A stretch of 64,000 nucleotides of DNA from NCBI GenBank assembly GCA_903813345.2, contig CAIIXF020000003.1, positions 20,724,931 through 20,788,930 on the forward strand, read 5' to 3'. Every line of letters begins with the position of its first letter. The stretch's first letter is position 1. Shown in pieces: positions 13,601 to 24,900 of this stretch. Source of the stretch: Owenia fusiformis. Taxonomy: Eukaryota > Annelida > Polychaeta > Sabellida > Oweniidae. Made by a program: the position numbers and the translations under genes. The notes under the pieces were generated by a model. The model saw only the letters and a program-made list of their open reading frames with translations, was not told the DNA's origin and made no database searches.

Positions 13601-14260
13601 AAGTTTTGTACATCCAAAAATGTGGTTTTAAAAAGTGTTTATCAACTTTGAAAATGTTATTTTCTTTGAAAATGTGTAAGGGAGGTTCCCCATAGACCCC
13701 ATATTATGAAATCACAAAAGTGAAATATCTTATCTTGTATTAGATAATATTTTCTTTTACTGGACATACTTTAATTTGCATAACTATAAGATACACAAGG
13801 GTGACATTTGAACAACAAAAGTAAAACTGATGAATATTATATTCAAGTTTAAGGGAACTTTCTAGCCTTGCCAAAGTCGGTATTTTTTCTAATACCCTGC
13901 TATCTTATCTGCCCCGAATTAGCTACCTGGTTGTGAAACCTAACTACTCGCATCTTGCTTATTTAAATAACAAACACTTAAAAAATTCTCACAAAAAGGT
14001 AATTTTATTGTAAAGACTTAACAGGAATTTGGTTTGTTCAAAGCAACATTCTATTCATGAAGAAAAGTTTAAAAGAACTTGGATTGTAAATTGTAGCTCA
14101 GTATTGTAATTTAAATAAAATCTATGATAAACAAGTTCCATTGACAATGTACACATTGTATATCGAGTAAGGTTTGATATATTGAAATTCTTACCCCTAG
14201 ATTCTTTCCTTTTAAGCGTACATAGCCTTTCTTTACAATATCCTGATAACTGACAGACAT
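4677..14260 (-). CDS. Dok-family adaptor protein (PH + IRS-type PTB), complete, nine coding exons
   Basis: Dok proteins are membrane-recruited scaffolds that bind activated tyrosine kinases through the PTB domain and recruit SH2 proteins such as RasGAP through phosphotyrosines. Coding exons, 5' to 3': 14195-14260, 11200-11425, 9130-9231, 7340-7529, 6784-6907, 6016-6268, 5051-5125 and 4677-4780 are joined by GT/AG junctions with matching phases (eight listed exons; a further non-coding 5' exon is likely), giving about 380 aa. Residues 1-120 form a PH domain (GYVRLKGKN, then [10 protein letters not shown], ending [11 protein letters not shown]). Residues ~132-235 form an IRS-type PTB domain ([20 protein letters not shown], then [12 protein letters not shown]). 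The tail is proline-rich with DDYDGTWG and, near the end, [11 protein letters not shown], a possible YxxP SH2-binding site. The stop codon lies in a TTAA beside a transposon. The member (Dok1/2/3 versus others) cannot be fixed here. Confidence 0.9.
5171..5380. repeat. Dispersed ~190-210 bp repeat (CAGTG...CACTG ends), copy 1
   Basis: This copy shares long stretches with 19957-20143, including CTCAAGTGGGTGCAAA and CAATTCAGACCAAAATTGG, and with a weaker partial copy near 20500-20580. The outer ends are CAGTG and CACTG, which suggests a short non-autonomous DNA transposon, but target duplications were not identified. It sits in a Dok intron. Confidence 0.6.
5527..5570. repeat. Solitary mariner-like terminus
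   Basis: TTACAGGGTGGGCCAAAAAACGCCA resembles one end of Tc1/mariner-type elements, preceded by TA. No matching second end was found nearby, so it is probably a truncated remnant in a Dok intron. Confidence 0.35.
7655..7732 (+). repeat. Possible tRNA-derived SINE or tRNA relic
   Basis: GCTCAGTGGTAGAGTACTTG matches the D-arm/box A region of tRNA genes. A box-B-like but degraded segment follows about 45 bp downstream (AGGTCAGATCTCCAC). The T-arm is not intact, so this is not called a functional tRNA. It lies in the Dok intron between the PTB and PH exons. Confidence 0.45.
7733..9129. other. Dok intron, nothing further recognised
   Basis: AT-rich intronic sequence with a short C-run near 8086. 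No repeat copies, exons or RNA-like folds were recognised. Confidence 0.5.
9277..10460. repeat. 66-bp minisatellite, split by a foldback insertion
   Basis: Six units of 66-67 bp lie at 10073-10460, each with TTTAATGTACTGGATATTTT, AAAGAAGCAGCCTCTAAAG and TTTCTCTCTCTATGTACATA. A further partial unit lies at 9277-9322. Everything from 9323 to 10072 is a separate inserted element. Because 66 is a multiple of three, the array keeps frames open on both strands with a 22-residue period. Those open frames are a repeat artefact. The array is intronic in the Dok gene. Confidence 0.9.
9323..10072. mobile_element. Mariner-like foldback element with TA target duplication
   Basis: The left end CAGGGTGTTCAAAAAAAAAC is the reverse complement of the right end GTTTTTTTTTTGAACACCCTG, apart from homopolymer length, and similarity continues through most of both ~370-bp arms. 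Each end is flanked by TA. The flanks join to recreate CTATGTACATAG, exactly the sequence in neighbouring minisatellite units, which defines the insertion point. There is no transposase, so it is non-autonomous. CAGGGTGTTC ends with TA duplication fit the Tc1/mariner superfamily. Confidence 0.88.
12283..12321. repeat. 18-bp perfect hairpin, then a T-rich tract
   Basis: GGGACCGGGATGGATACA at 12283-12300 is the exact reverse complement of 12304-12321, with a 3-base loop. It is followed by about 240 bp of T-rich repeats (TTTTTTCAAAATTTT type, to about 12560). Flanking CCTACTGAGGTTCTAGGTAC recurs in inverted form near 12626-12660, so 12225-12665 may be one foldback element. Confidence 0.7.
12673..12823. 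repeat. Perfect 68-bp-arm palindrome
   Basis: Positions 12673-12740 and 12756-12823 are exact reverse complements by eye, separated by a 15-base loop. The arms begin GTTATGTACTGGGAGG and end CGAGGGACC. The loop itself repeats the CCCAGTACATAAC end sequence. A related TCCAAAACCTCCCAGTACAT occurs at about 7200. It lies in the first large Dok intron. Confidence 0.85.
12890..14190. other. Dok intron with a C-homopolymer
   Basis: AT-rich intron sequence. A run of about 12 C lies near 13000-13012. No other repeat or exon was recognised. Confidence 0.5.
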
Positions 14261-14264
14261 TATG

Positions 14265-14645
14265 TGCAGCCAAAGAGTATCCTTCAAGTGTTGCCCTCCT
14301 CTAGGTTTTTCCTAGGGTTGTCTAGGTTTGTCCTCCCTAAGGAGGCTTTCAAGGGAAATTTTTTCCAGGGGTCGATGTGCTCCGGTAGGCTTACAAGATT
14401 AATTCCTGAGGGTCTATCCCTTACTATTTCTTCTAAGGACCTCCTTAGGGTTGTCCTTTTAGGCTTGTATTCTTCATATAGGGTTAATGCACTCCATGTT
14501 CTGCAGAGTAGTCAACCTTTGCTTCTGCATTTGATCTGGGGTTCTTACATATTATACTCAGGACGTGTACAATTCAATCAAATGCATCATGCATTTACGG
14601 TCCTGCAAGTGAACATAAATAATGTCATCAGGGTACAATAGCAGC
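14265..14645. other. Unusual C/T-rich stretch just upstream of the Dok start codon
   Basis: The stretch is richer in CCTAGG/TCCTCCC words than its surroundings (repeated TCTAGGTTTTTCCTAGG and AAGGACCTCCTTAGGG, both nearly palindromic). It stays open on the plus strand for 125 codons, but that product resembles nothing and has no splice context. It may be Dok 5' untranslated or promoter sequence, or a repeat relic. Confidence 0.35.
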
Positions 14646-14935
14646 AGAAACGAAATACACCGATGGGAGCATGCCGATGTGATCTTATAAGCATGGCATG
14701 TACCAATCACATCAATTGTTTATGTGAAGTTGCCATGCTTACCATTTTGTCCACAACATTGGTACTAGATAGTTAAATGTCGTTAAACTCAATAACCGCT
14801 TTCTTTACTATTAGGAATTTTCTTGGGCCATAAGACATGTCAGATAAGAAACGAGGCCGAAGCTAGGTCTAATGTTGTTGGACTACATTGGTACATGTAT
14901 GTTGAAGACTAGCACTACCAGGGAGTACATGTACC

Positions 14936-15244
14936 ACACAAAGTTGTATCAAGTCCTTTTTGGTCCACTATTGGGTTCTTTGCATAGTGAACACCATCCA
15001 TTGATCTCTATAGGAAATGGTATTCACTATCATAGGCCAAGGGTAAAGTAATAGTAAGCCGTATATAGAAGAGTCTATTCTATATACATGTACAGCTTAC
15101 TATTACTTTTCCCTTGGCCTATGTTCACTATGGTTCTTTGGGCGTCCCATACTCAATCTACATTTATATACCTCTGTGCATTGAGTGTGAAGACACTCAA
15201 AAACCTCATAGATGACCAAAAAGGCCTAATACAACTTTCTGTAA
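14936..15244. repeat. Nested palindrome (foldback)
   Basis: The outer arms pair ACACAAAGTTGTAT with ATACAACTTTCTGT. The inner arms pair CATAGGCCAAGGGTAAAGTA (about 15024) with the reverse complement near 15095-15123. GGTCC/GGACC-like and TAGTGAAC words also pair between them. It is probably a MITE lying between the Dok coding start and a possible 5' exon. Confidence 0.7.
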
Positions 15245-15384
15245 GTGTATGAGTCATTCACTGAGTCGAGTGTAAACAAATAAGAACAAATACAATTATT
15301 GTACTTGTATTGTACTAGATCAAACTTATATTGATCTATATGAATGGAAATTAGGGGATATTACCTCATTAAATGCAAACTTAC

Positions 15385-15490
15385 TTCTAGTAAAGAATCC
15401 TCTGGAATAGTGAAGACTTCCACCGTAACGAGTTCAAAGTACGTGCAGAAAAACTGATTAAAAGTGTCACTGGAAAGTTCGTGACTTCTA
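15385..15490 (-). other. Candidate non-coding 5' exon of the Dok gene
   Basis: On the minus strand the sequence CTAGAA is followed by GTAAGTTTGC, a good splice donor, at the 15385 boundary. The stretch upstream is less AT-rich than the surrounding intron and has no in-frame ATG. It would supply a 5' leader to the ATG exon at 14260. The transcription start is not identifiable. Confidence 0.35.
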
Positions 15491-15907
15491 CCCGGAAGTT
15501 TTGCAATTATTTTTAGATGAGCTGCTCAGTTATTCTGTTATTCATTTCGAATTTTAACAAACGAGAATGTTTACATGCAGTTTACATAATTTTCATCGAA
15601 ATACAATTTTGATAAACATACTATTGACAATTTGTGAGTATTGAGTTCATTAAATTGTTAACTGCTTATTGTATCATAAAATAGAATATATTTCTAAGTA
15701 CGTGAAATTGAAATGAATATAGTGAACAGCTCCGGACGAAATAGTTTGGGAAATTCAAATTTTTAATAATTTTATTTTATTCCACCAAAAACGGTGAATT
15801 TGGCACTTTCAGTAGACTTTAGAAGGTAGGGTATTTATTTTTTACCCAATTCTACATAATTTTGTTACTTCTTGCAACCATAATTGAAGTTAGGTTGCAA
15901 TATTTTG

Positions 15908-16457
15908 TACATCCATGGGCTTTCAACTAGAAGGGTATGCAACTCTATGTAATAACATGAGACCTTCAAAATGAGCAATGACATGCTTCCCTTTTATGGC
16001 AATATTTCAAAAAGTATTAGATAAATGTATATGTTTTAGTATTATTTTGAATAAAAATCAATTTTTAATATGATTTAAGCATAAAATATATTCAATATCA
16101 TATAAAAGTAAACAAAAGAGACCAATAAGAATAAGAGTTATCAAGATGTTCTCTTTGAACATTGCATTGTGGGTAATTATTCAAGAACACATTCCAATAA
16201 AAACATAATTTGTGGGAGAATGTTCACTTTCTGTATTGTCATAATTATGATGAATTCCAATTTTTATTAAATTATCAAGATGTATGTAGAAGATCACGTT
16301 TTTATTTTTGAGTTATTTCTTTTAATCATCAATAAAAAGTACAAAATAAGATTTTCTTGGAATGTGTACATTCTCCAATTTTGAAAACCCATGGCAATGT
16401 TTATGTATGAAATATGGGAAGTTGCCTACCCTTCTAGTTGAAAGCCCATGGTACATC
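15908..16457. mobile_element. ~550-bp MITE with ~36-bp terminal inverted repeats
   Basis: The left end TACATCCATGGGCTTTCAAC (continuing TAGAAGGGTATGCAAC) matches the reverse complement of the right end, which reads GTTGCCTACCCTTCTAGTTG then AAAGCCCATGGTACATC. The interior is AT-rich and non-coding. It lies between the Dok 5' end and the plus-strand gene. Confidence 0.8.
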
Positions 16458-16637
16458 AAATTGGAAATCAAAATATGAAAAATGCCAGACTAGCCGACTA
16501 GCCTAGCTAGACTAAGCTAAAGGCCGAGACCTAAATTACATTGGTGAATTTGTACAATCTCAGTCCACCATCCTTGGCCCAAGAGATTGGTAAGAAAGTG
16601 ATTAAAGAGTTGAAGCTAGGGTTACGTCAGCCATTTG

Positions 16638-16661
16638 TGACAACGGTATCTTACCGTTGTC
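16638..16661. repeat. Short perfect inverted repeat
   Basis: TGACAACGGTA and TACCGTTGTCA pair around a 2-base loop. It lies in a stretch, 16541-16756, that stays open for 71 codons but is not recognised. The role is unknown; this may be promoter-proximal DNA between two divergent genes. Confidence 0.5.
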
Positions 16662-17114
16662 AGGGTATTCAAGGGTGTATATATAACATCAAAAACAATT
16701 TTCCATCTGTGAACAATGACACAACAAGTAATCAACAAGAGAAACACAATCTATGAGAGACAATACTGTATGAACATGTTATTATAAAGCCCAAGGTTGG
16801 CTGGGTAAAATTGTAATCAATTTTTCATATTTTATAATTGAATTGTAAGACTGACCACTATAAATAAATTAAACTAAACTATAAAACAAGACAGCACTCA
16901 TGTTCTAACAGAGTCATTTCACCTATACTTTGAATAGTCCTTTTTGCATGAGTATCTAAGCAAGAAGTATTGACCAATTCAAAACCATGTACCACTGGCA
17001 CATTCCCTTACTCAAATTAAATTGGATATATAAACTAACATAATGAGGGACCTGGTATGCTAAATTTTTAATTGATTATTAAAGTGAATTCTGAACGCAA
17101 ATATCCCATATCAT

Positions 17115-18657
17115 AGCCGTAGGCAGCGGGGGTTCGGTGGGTTCGAACGAACCCCCGGTCAGGATTTCCCAAAATATCATTTTGCGGAAAAATGCATATA
17201 ACCAGAATCATTAAATTACTGTGCTATTTGAAAACTACATACCGTATATGAGCAGTAAATGAATTGATATTTGTTGGTGTTCTTAAAAACATGTCTTAGT
17301 GAAGTTACACTTCCCTCAAAACGTTTGGCAACCTTAGGCACGGGGTGAGATTTAATTTTGGGAAGACCCCAGAGCATGAGATTTTACATTTAGAAATAAC
17401 AATAATAATTTCGCACAATTAACTTAGAAGCATGCTTCTTCTCGGACAAAATAACCCATCTTGGGCAATGGCTAAATCAGTCCTCTGTCGTCTGTAGGAA
17501 GCCACCAGTTCTGTTCCAATACGAAGTTATTTAAAGTTATTGAAAACAATGCAGACGTCCCATACTCCGAATGATTTTTACAACATTGACGAATAAATAT
17601 CTGGAATAGTTTTAATATTGATTAAACACACGTTCTTTCAAATGTGTACATCTCTGTTTTGTTTTATTTCGATTAAAATTTAATTAAAATATTTCTTGGG
17701 ACGTCCCTGGGGCTGGCAAGTCCCCGAAACCAATTGCGTTAAATAATTAAAAACGTTGTGAAATGAATTATTTAAAAGCGTATATCATTTATAAACACGA
17801 GCATTTGTTCAATTTATTCATTCTTTCATTTGTTCAGTGTTTATTTACCCATCACTTTCCCAAAGAAAAATCAATCATTGCAAAAAATGATTTTGTTTTT
17901 TCAGATACACTCCACTCATCTAAGAGATTGTATAGAATTCAAATTGTTATCGTTCCAGTTTACTTGCTCTCCATTTTCGTGTTAATGTAACGATATGTTT
18001 AGCGAATAAATTATATAATAAAAAAACATTGAAAAGTTAACAAAATAACAGTCGCTTGTATTTATATAATTTATATCCACTAAAACGTTTTTATTATCAA
18101 TTGCGGTTGATCTGCTCTGTGTGACTTACTACTGAGCTCCGGGGACGTCCAAAGAAATATTTTTAACGTTTTAAAACAAAGCATAACCGAGACCCACTTA
18201 TTTGAATGATATATATTTTCATCAATAATACGATTTTGCACTTTCATTTTTGCACTTTGAATCATTAATAACTTCACCAATTTATAACATGTTGTGAATC
18301 TTTTGGGAGATATTGTATTTGATGTTGTAAGGAATAGATTGGTAAGTCAATTATACATGTTGCTTGTAATTTTGTCACCCCCTATAGATCAGATTCTGCC
18401 TTTAATAAGGTATTGAAATGAATTGTATTTCCCCTCCCAAAATAGTTTTTTCTTTACAAATTATGCATATAAGAATTCAAACTTAAAGATGCTTTAATAC
18501 ATAATCCAATGGGTTAGTTAGGATTGCCAAACTGTTGGAGGGAGTGTAATTGTACAAATTGCATTATTTGAGAAACCCTAATGAAGGGGAGGGGGGGGGG
18601 GTTGTGAATATCATAAAAATAGAACCCCCGGTCACCAAATCCTGGCTACGCCACTGC
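17115..18657. mobile_element. Probable degraded DNA transposon (GTGGCGTAGCCAGG-type ends)
   Basis: The right end AACCCCCGGTCACCAAATCC then TGGCTACGCCACTGC is the familiar end of a widespread metazoan transposon group. The left end, at about 17115-17160 (GCAGCGGGGGTTCGGTGGGT), is a mutated inverted counterpart. The interior of about 1.5 kb has no intact frame. Target duplications were not resolved. Confidence 0.55.
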
Positions 18658-18989
18658 ATATGCCATTGGCTTAAAATAAGCCTACAATCCAGTGTTTATG
18701 TTTTCATATCATATCTTGTCTTATTTCTTATCTTATCTTAGAACCTAAACGGACATTTCTCATATTGGGTACACATGCATTTCTACAAGGCCTCTTGTTT
18801 GCCTAACAGAAACTTCTTGAAGTTTAAAACAGTCTTAATCATTGCACTCGTTGATATTACGATGCTTTATTTTTGACAAAATTCCCCTGAATAGCCATAC
18901 AAGGTACATTATTTAAAAGAAGTAGAATTAGTCGAAATTGAGATTTGTACTGTACTTGCTTCTTTCAGGGAGAATACAGGACTCTTAAG

Positions 18990-21900
18990 ATGGTTGATCC
19001 ATATTGGCCACCTGAAGCTTTCATAGCGCACCCAACAAATTCCTCCAGTGACATTGAATTAGAATTACAGGATTTCACGAGTCTAAAATCAGAACATGAC
19101 CAAGGTAAGATATAATGTAATTAAATGGCAGGTGGCGGTAAGGCCTCCTTTTAGCCACCCCCCTCCCCAGATGCCTTTGTAAAATGCAATATATTTTTTT
19201 TCAATTTATTTTAACAAAAATTACCGTAAAACCTGCTCAGTGAAACATCTCTGGAAGTGAAACACCTCACAAGTACAGTAAGTAGGTGGTAGGTGTTCAC
19301 TACAGATAGATGATTTCATACAGAAGTCGGTGGAGTATATGCAAAAAGGGTTGTTTACTAGACAGGTGTTCACTAAAGAGAGGTGTTCACTAAGACAAGT
19401 TTAGCTAGAGTTGTCAAAGAAGTCAAATTTCCAAAAGCAAATGACATAATTATATATTGAACCTATGAAAGTGGAACATCTAGGAACTTGAACATTGAAC
19501 ACACCACAATGAAAAAAATTCCCGTAAAAGTGAAACAATCAAGATTCATTAGAATATCCTCTTACAGTGCTTCCTGGGTAGGACTCAACAGGGCAACTTG
19601 ATAATGCATTGGCATATAAGATAATGGGTCACAAAAATGATCATAATTGATTGAATTGGATTAAGTAAATCTCCAACTGTGATCTTTTTAGCAAGACACA
19701 ACAAGCAATTAACCTCCTGTAGACATTGGTGTATGATACTACCCCTTGTTGTTTGTTTCTGACTTGATTGCAATAAAATAAAGTGCCTTTCATACTGTCG
19801 GGAAAAACTGATGCAGCAGTTACTGTGTTAAGTAGAGGCTACACACATGTACATTATGGGGAATGAGGACATTACAAAACTATCACAGCAAATTGAGGGA
19901 AGTGAGTACAGAGTTTCTACTAAACCATGTTGTTTAATTATTTCATACACATGTATCAGTGTTCTCCACAGATTTTTCTCAAGTGGGTGCAAAATTCTCA
20001 TTTTCACAATTCAGACCAAAATTGGACAAAATACCTCATTTTCAAGTTTGTGCAAATGGATTTTCTAGTGGGTTCAAGCCTGTTTTCAAAATCTCAGGTG
20101 GGAGTTGCACCTACTTGCTGAAATGCTGGGGGGGGGGTCACTGTAAGTATATTCAATACGGTTGTATGACATTGGCAATGAAGGTTGTTTCAAGATATTT
20201 GAACAGTATTTCATGAAATAAAACATATATGTTTCACTATGATTCCAATATGTGGCGACTGGATAATTATGGTTGGAACGAATAGATTCAGATTATACTT
20301 TCCGAAATTATGCATTGATTTTATTAAATTTATTTAGATGCACAACTAGCAGAATTTTTATCAAATAAACACATTTTAGTTATTTATTCATCATAAAAAT
20401 ATCACTGAATGTGTATTTATATCATAGCTACAATTTGATATAACAAGACGATACTTAAAACATAAATGGCTACATCCGTTATCCCCGATTGTTCCCACTT
20501 TCAAGCGGGTGCAATTGGATTTTCAAGCTTATTATTAAAATCTTAATTTAGTGAAATGCCCACTAGCTAAATGCTGGGAGATTTTTAGTTAATGAAAGTT
20601 AATGAAGACACAGAATCAAATCGTGTGCCAAGGGCTGATGTGAAAAAGTCAGTCTACCCCAGTGGGGGTGATGTCACATGGACTTTCCCACAGGCCATTC
20701 CCCCAAGCAGTTCATGAAGAAGAGACAAAAAAAGTTCAACCTTAAATGGGACATCCATTGGACAAATAAACGTACAGTAAAACCTTTGGAGATGTTCCAC
20801 TTATATAGATTCTTTTAAAATTAAGTAGATGGGTCATTTAAGTCTGAAAAGTGTTCCATTTACAGAGGTGTTCCACTTTACAGGTATCACTGTTATATAA
20901 ATCATGCATGCACTCAAAATCCGAGTGATACGTTAACCTCTTAAGTGGTATATCTTACAAGTCACTAGTGGAACACCTTTTTGGAAGAACCGAGGGTGTT
21001 CTACTTACACATGTTTTACTGTATACTTCATAAATACCTCTTCCTTTACATGGCTCTCAACATTAATACCATTATTGTATTTTATCATAGAAAATGGGTT
21101 ACCACAACAACAACAACAACAGGGTATTCTAGATGAACTCTCTGTAATGCCTTTGTCCCAACCAACCGTTGTCTTCTCAACTCCACCAAAGAACACACAT
21201 CAACAACATGATGGTTTATCAGGTGTTACACAGGAGCGAAATGCGTTGCAAGAAATGTACACGAATAAAAACATTGGAGATACTGACAGTCAAAATGCTG
21301 TAAAATCTCCCAGTTGCTGTAATCGTGACATCGTAGTTGAAAAGCAAGATAAAGAGGGACAGAAAACAGACAATGAAGAGAGTGATTCTACTGTGAATTA
21401 CAATAATGAAAATCCAGACTCAGTTGACTCGAATGACTCAGATAGTAAGATACATCACAGTGCAAAAAAGTCAAGTGCTAAAAAGTCGAGAGTATTAAAT
21501 TCAGAATCAGAATCAGACTCGGATAAATCACAACAATCAGCCACTGATGAAGACACATATAATGATAGAGAGGAAAGCAATGTCAAAGCAAGAGTCAAAC
21601 AAAAGAGAAAGAGACCATCCGAAAAATCTAGTAAAGAAATAAATTACCCTGCATTGCAGAAAAGACCTAAACACAAGGAAGCCTCATCATGTGATGATGA
21701 TAATGATGATGATCATTCACCAGTCATGGAAGGGAAAGATTCGAGAAGGACAATCAATGAAAGTGGGTCAGAATATACTCCAGACTCTGACACTGAATCA
21801 GAAGATGCCGAAGGGAGTGATATTACTGAGGCTAGTGCAAGTGAGCTCCCTAGTGTATCTGAATCAGAAACCAGTGATGATTCAAAATCAAGCACATGTT

Positions 21901-24900
21901 CTAGTGGTTCAAAATATGTTCCATCACCATCGACCTCAAAAGGTCAAGGAAAAAAGCAACGGGAGCTCAGATCAGAAAGGGTGCGATCAACCTCCTCCTC
22001 TTCTAGTGCTGATGACTTTAAGTCTTCACGTTCATGCTCTAAGAGAAGACAGAAGGGAAAGCCACACAAACGCAATTCAAGTAGGAGGAATTCAAGTTCC
22101 TCAGAATCTGATTTCAGGACATCAAAGAACAAAAGACGCCAGTCCAAGAAAACTTCGAAGTAGGTGAATTTAATTAGGGGTGCAAAATACATAACTGATT
22201 ATACCTTGTTCCCCTTTAAGGTACTTGAAATACTGTAAATATCAAATATGTTGCATATTTAATCCTGTTATTATTTTAATTAAGGAATAAAGACTGAGAT
22301 TTTATGATTTATGGCATATATATGACCGAAAATTTTATTCTGTTCATTGTTAAAAGACCTCAATCACGTAGCGATTGAGGTCTTTGGCAATGGCCAGAAT
22401 AAAATTTGACATAAATCATTAAATCGAGGTCTTTGTTACGATTCTAATATGATAAACAGACAAGAAAAACAACTTTTTGCATTAAAGAATTTTAGTGGTC
22501 ATACATACTCCAATATAGACCAGTAAATCAATTGTTCTAGCTATTGTGCTGTCACGTATCATATTAGAATGTTGAATATGAATATGGTTAAAATAGTAAC
22601 CTGAAAATGCCTTTAATGGTGGCATTTTCTGTACACATTTTCCTTTCGATTCCTACTTAATTCTAAGACCTTCAAACAAAAAGAAAAATCACATCTCTGA
22701 GGTTGTTCCATTCGGAAACAGATCCATTTTTGTAAACAGTTTGAAGAGTGCCAACACATTGACTTATGTCATACAACTTAAATGCAATATAATATACTAA
22801 TATTTGAACTATAAGATGACCTCATTCTCCTAAAATAAATTTTGCATCTTATGATCTTCACAATCATATCACTGATATTGGAAAAAATAGGGAAAAACCT
22901 ATACTTGACCTTCTATTATATCTGACCTTGACCTGAGATGACCTTAAAAGTTATAAAATATTTTAATTGTCTATTATAATAGAAGGAAGAGGAAAGACTC
23001 TGGCATGGATGCTTCTTTCTATCGTAACTTTGACAACGAGCAGAAACACCACCAAATAGAAGAGGAAGAAGAGTTAGATGAGGACCAGGAATTTCAACAA
23101 GAGGTTTGTATAATTTTGATTTTGTTCCAACTCTTAATTCAATGTGAAATTGAATTAAATTTCTACAAACCTTTTGCTAAAAATATTTTGATTCAAAAAA
23201 TCCTGAGTCGATAAATGACAAGTTCAACAGTAAGAACGATTTTGTGAAAAAATCAGTGAAAAACAATAATATTTTCAGGTTTCACTTTCTGAGGAGGTAA
23301 AATCAGGTTAGGGTTAAATCATTGGAAAATCAACTTAGTTTTTTTAAAGCGTTGAAATTTGTGAGATGATTTGAATTTTAGAAAATTAATGTTTACTTTA
23401 CAGTAAGGTGATAGCCCTACTGTGAACCTTTGTTCAAGCTTTTTATTTTTTCTTATTGAGATTTATGGAGGATTAATATAAGAAGGATTACAGATTCAGT
23501 TTTATTCTTAGATACTGCAATATGAATTAAAAAATGAATTTAGTTATAATGATTGACGATAATAGTGCTCTATATTGCAGCTGGCAGACTACAAAAAATC
23601 AACCAATGAAGAGAAATTGAAGTACCTCATTGAGAAAACGTTAAGACAACTACTGTACTCACCTGAGCAGTTCAAGAACTATGTTGAATCCCTTAGATAT
23701 GGTATGCTTTTTGCCAGTTTATATCCTTCCATAAGTGTACATGTCAACATGTTAAAATATAAGGAAATGCAATGATTGAATAATTATTTACAGTCTGGCT
23801 CTATTTAACCGTTTCTTTAATGAGCATGTGTATTAATGATCAAGTAATTTTCTCCTGGCACAGTCTAGTGGGCAGTCTAGACCATTTCACTAGAAGAAAC
23901 CCATCAGACACCAGTGAAATGCATGCAAACTGATCAGAGTTAAGATGAAATTATAGACAACATGTGACATATTTTTACGATTCATCATCGATGTATTTTA
24001 TGCTTTGTTTGTATGAAATTCTATGATCATTTAAGTACAAGAACATCACCTTATCTAGGATGAGGCAGAATGGTGTCCAGTTTTTGTAAAACATATGGAA
24101 AAGTATACCTCTGTTGTTAGTTTTAGCAAAACTCTACACCTACGTGTAGCTATGCCAATGACATATGTTCAATTTATTGTTTCAGTGAAAATTGTAGATC
24201 CTGCGATTCAGCATGTGATGGATAAATGGATAATGCCAAAAGCAGAGCTGGTGCAATCAACTGCATGGAGGCGCAACATAAATGTAAATTAATCTTAATG
24301 AAAAAATAAAAATATATTCTTTAGGGGTTTTCTTTTTCTAATAACGAAGTTTGAAGGGATATAGAGATTGCCTTCATCTGTCTGTCTGTTGTACATCCAT
24401 CTGTCTGTACATCCATCAGTCCTTCTGTCTGTCCAGGCAAAAACTCAAATACCTTTAATCCAATATTGGTTATATTTTATACCTATGTGTCCTAAGTACA
24501 AGTTCTGCTCGAAAGTCGAAATGAAAATGGCCATTGCTTTCAAAATGGCCTCGATTTAAATGTTGATTTTAATCATTTTTTGTTTGAATTGGAATTTCCT
24601 GGAAATTTACAGTCTTGAAATATAGCTTTCTTTTTCATTTGAGATTTGAATATAAATACAAGTATCTGTATTTATCTGTATTATCTAAATGTTACACTCA
24701 ATTTAGAAAAATGTTCTATATCATTTACTTGTACTTTAATAAATATGTATGAATGTGGATGATAAAAGCATATTAACCCAGATTTCAATGAATCAACCTT
24801 ATTTCATAATTTTCTAGGAGGCAGCCTCTTCTTTGTCAGTGGCAATATTTGATGAATATGAAACAATAAGAATGAAGTGTCAGGTACGTAAAATAATTTG

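Noticed and set aside
14264-14641. 125-codon plus-strand open frame
   Set aside because: No recognisable domain, no splice context, and low-complexity CCTAGG-rich sequence.
22351-22385. Hairpin as a bacterial-type terminator
   Set aside because: Eukaryotic intron; no T-run logic applies.
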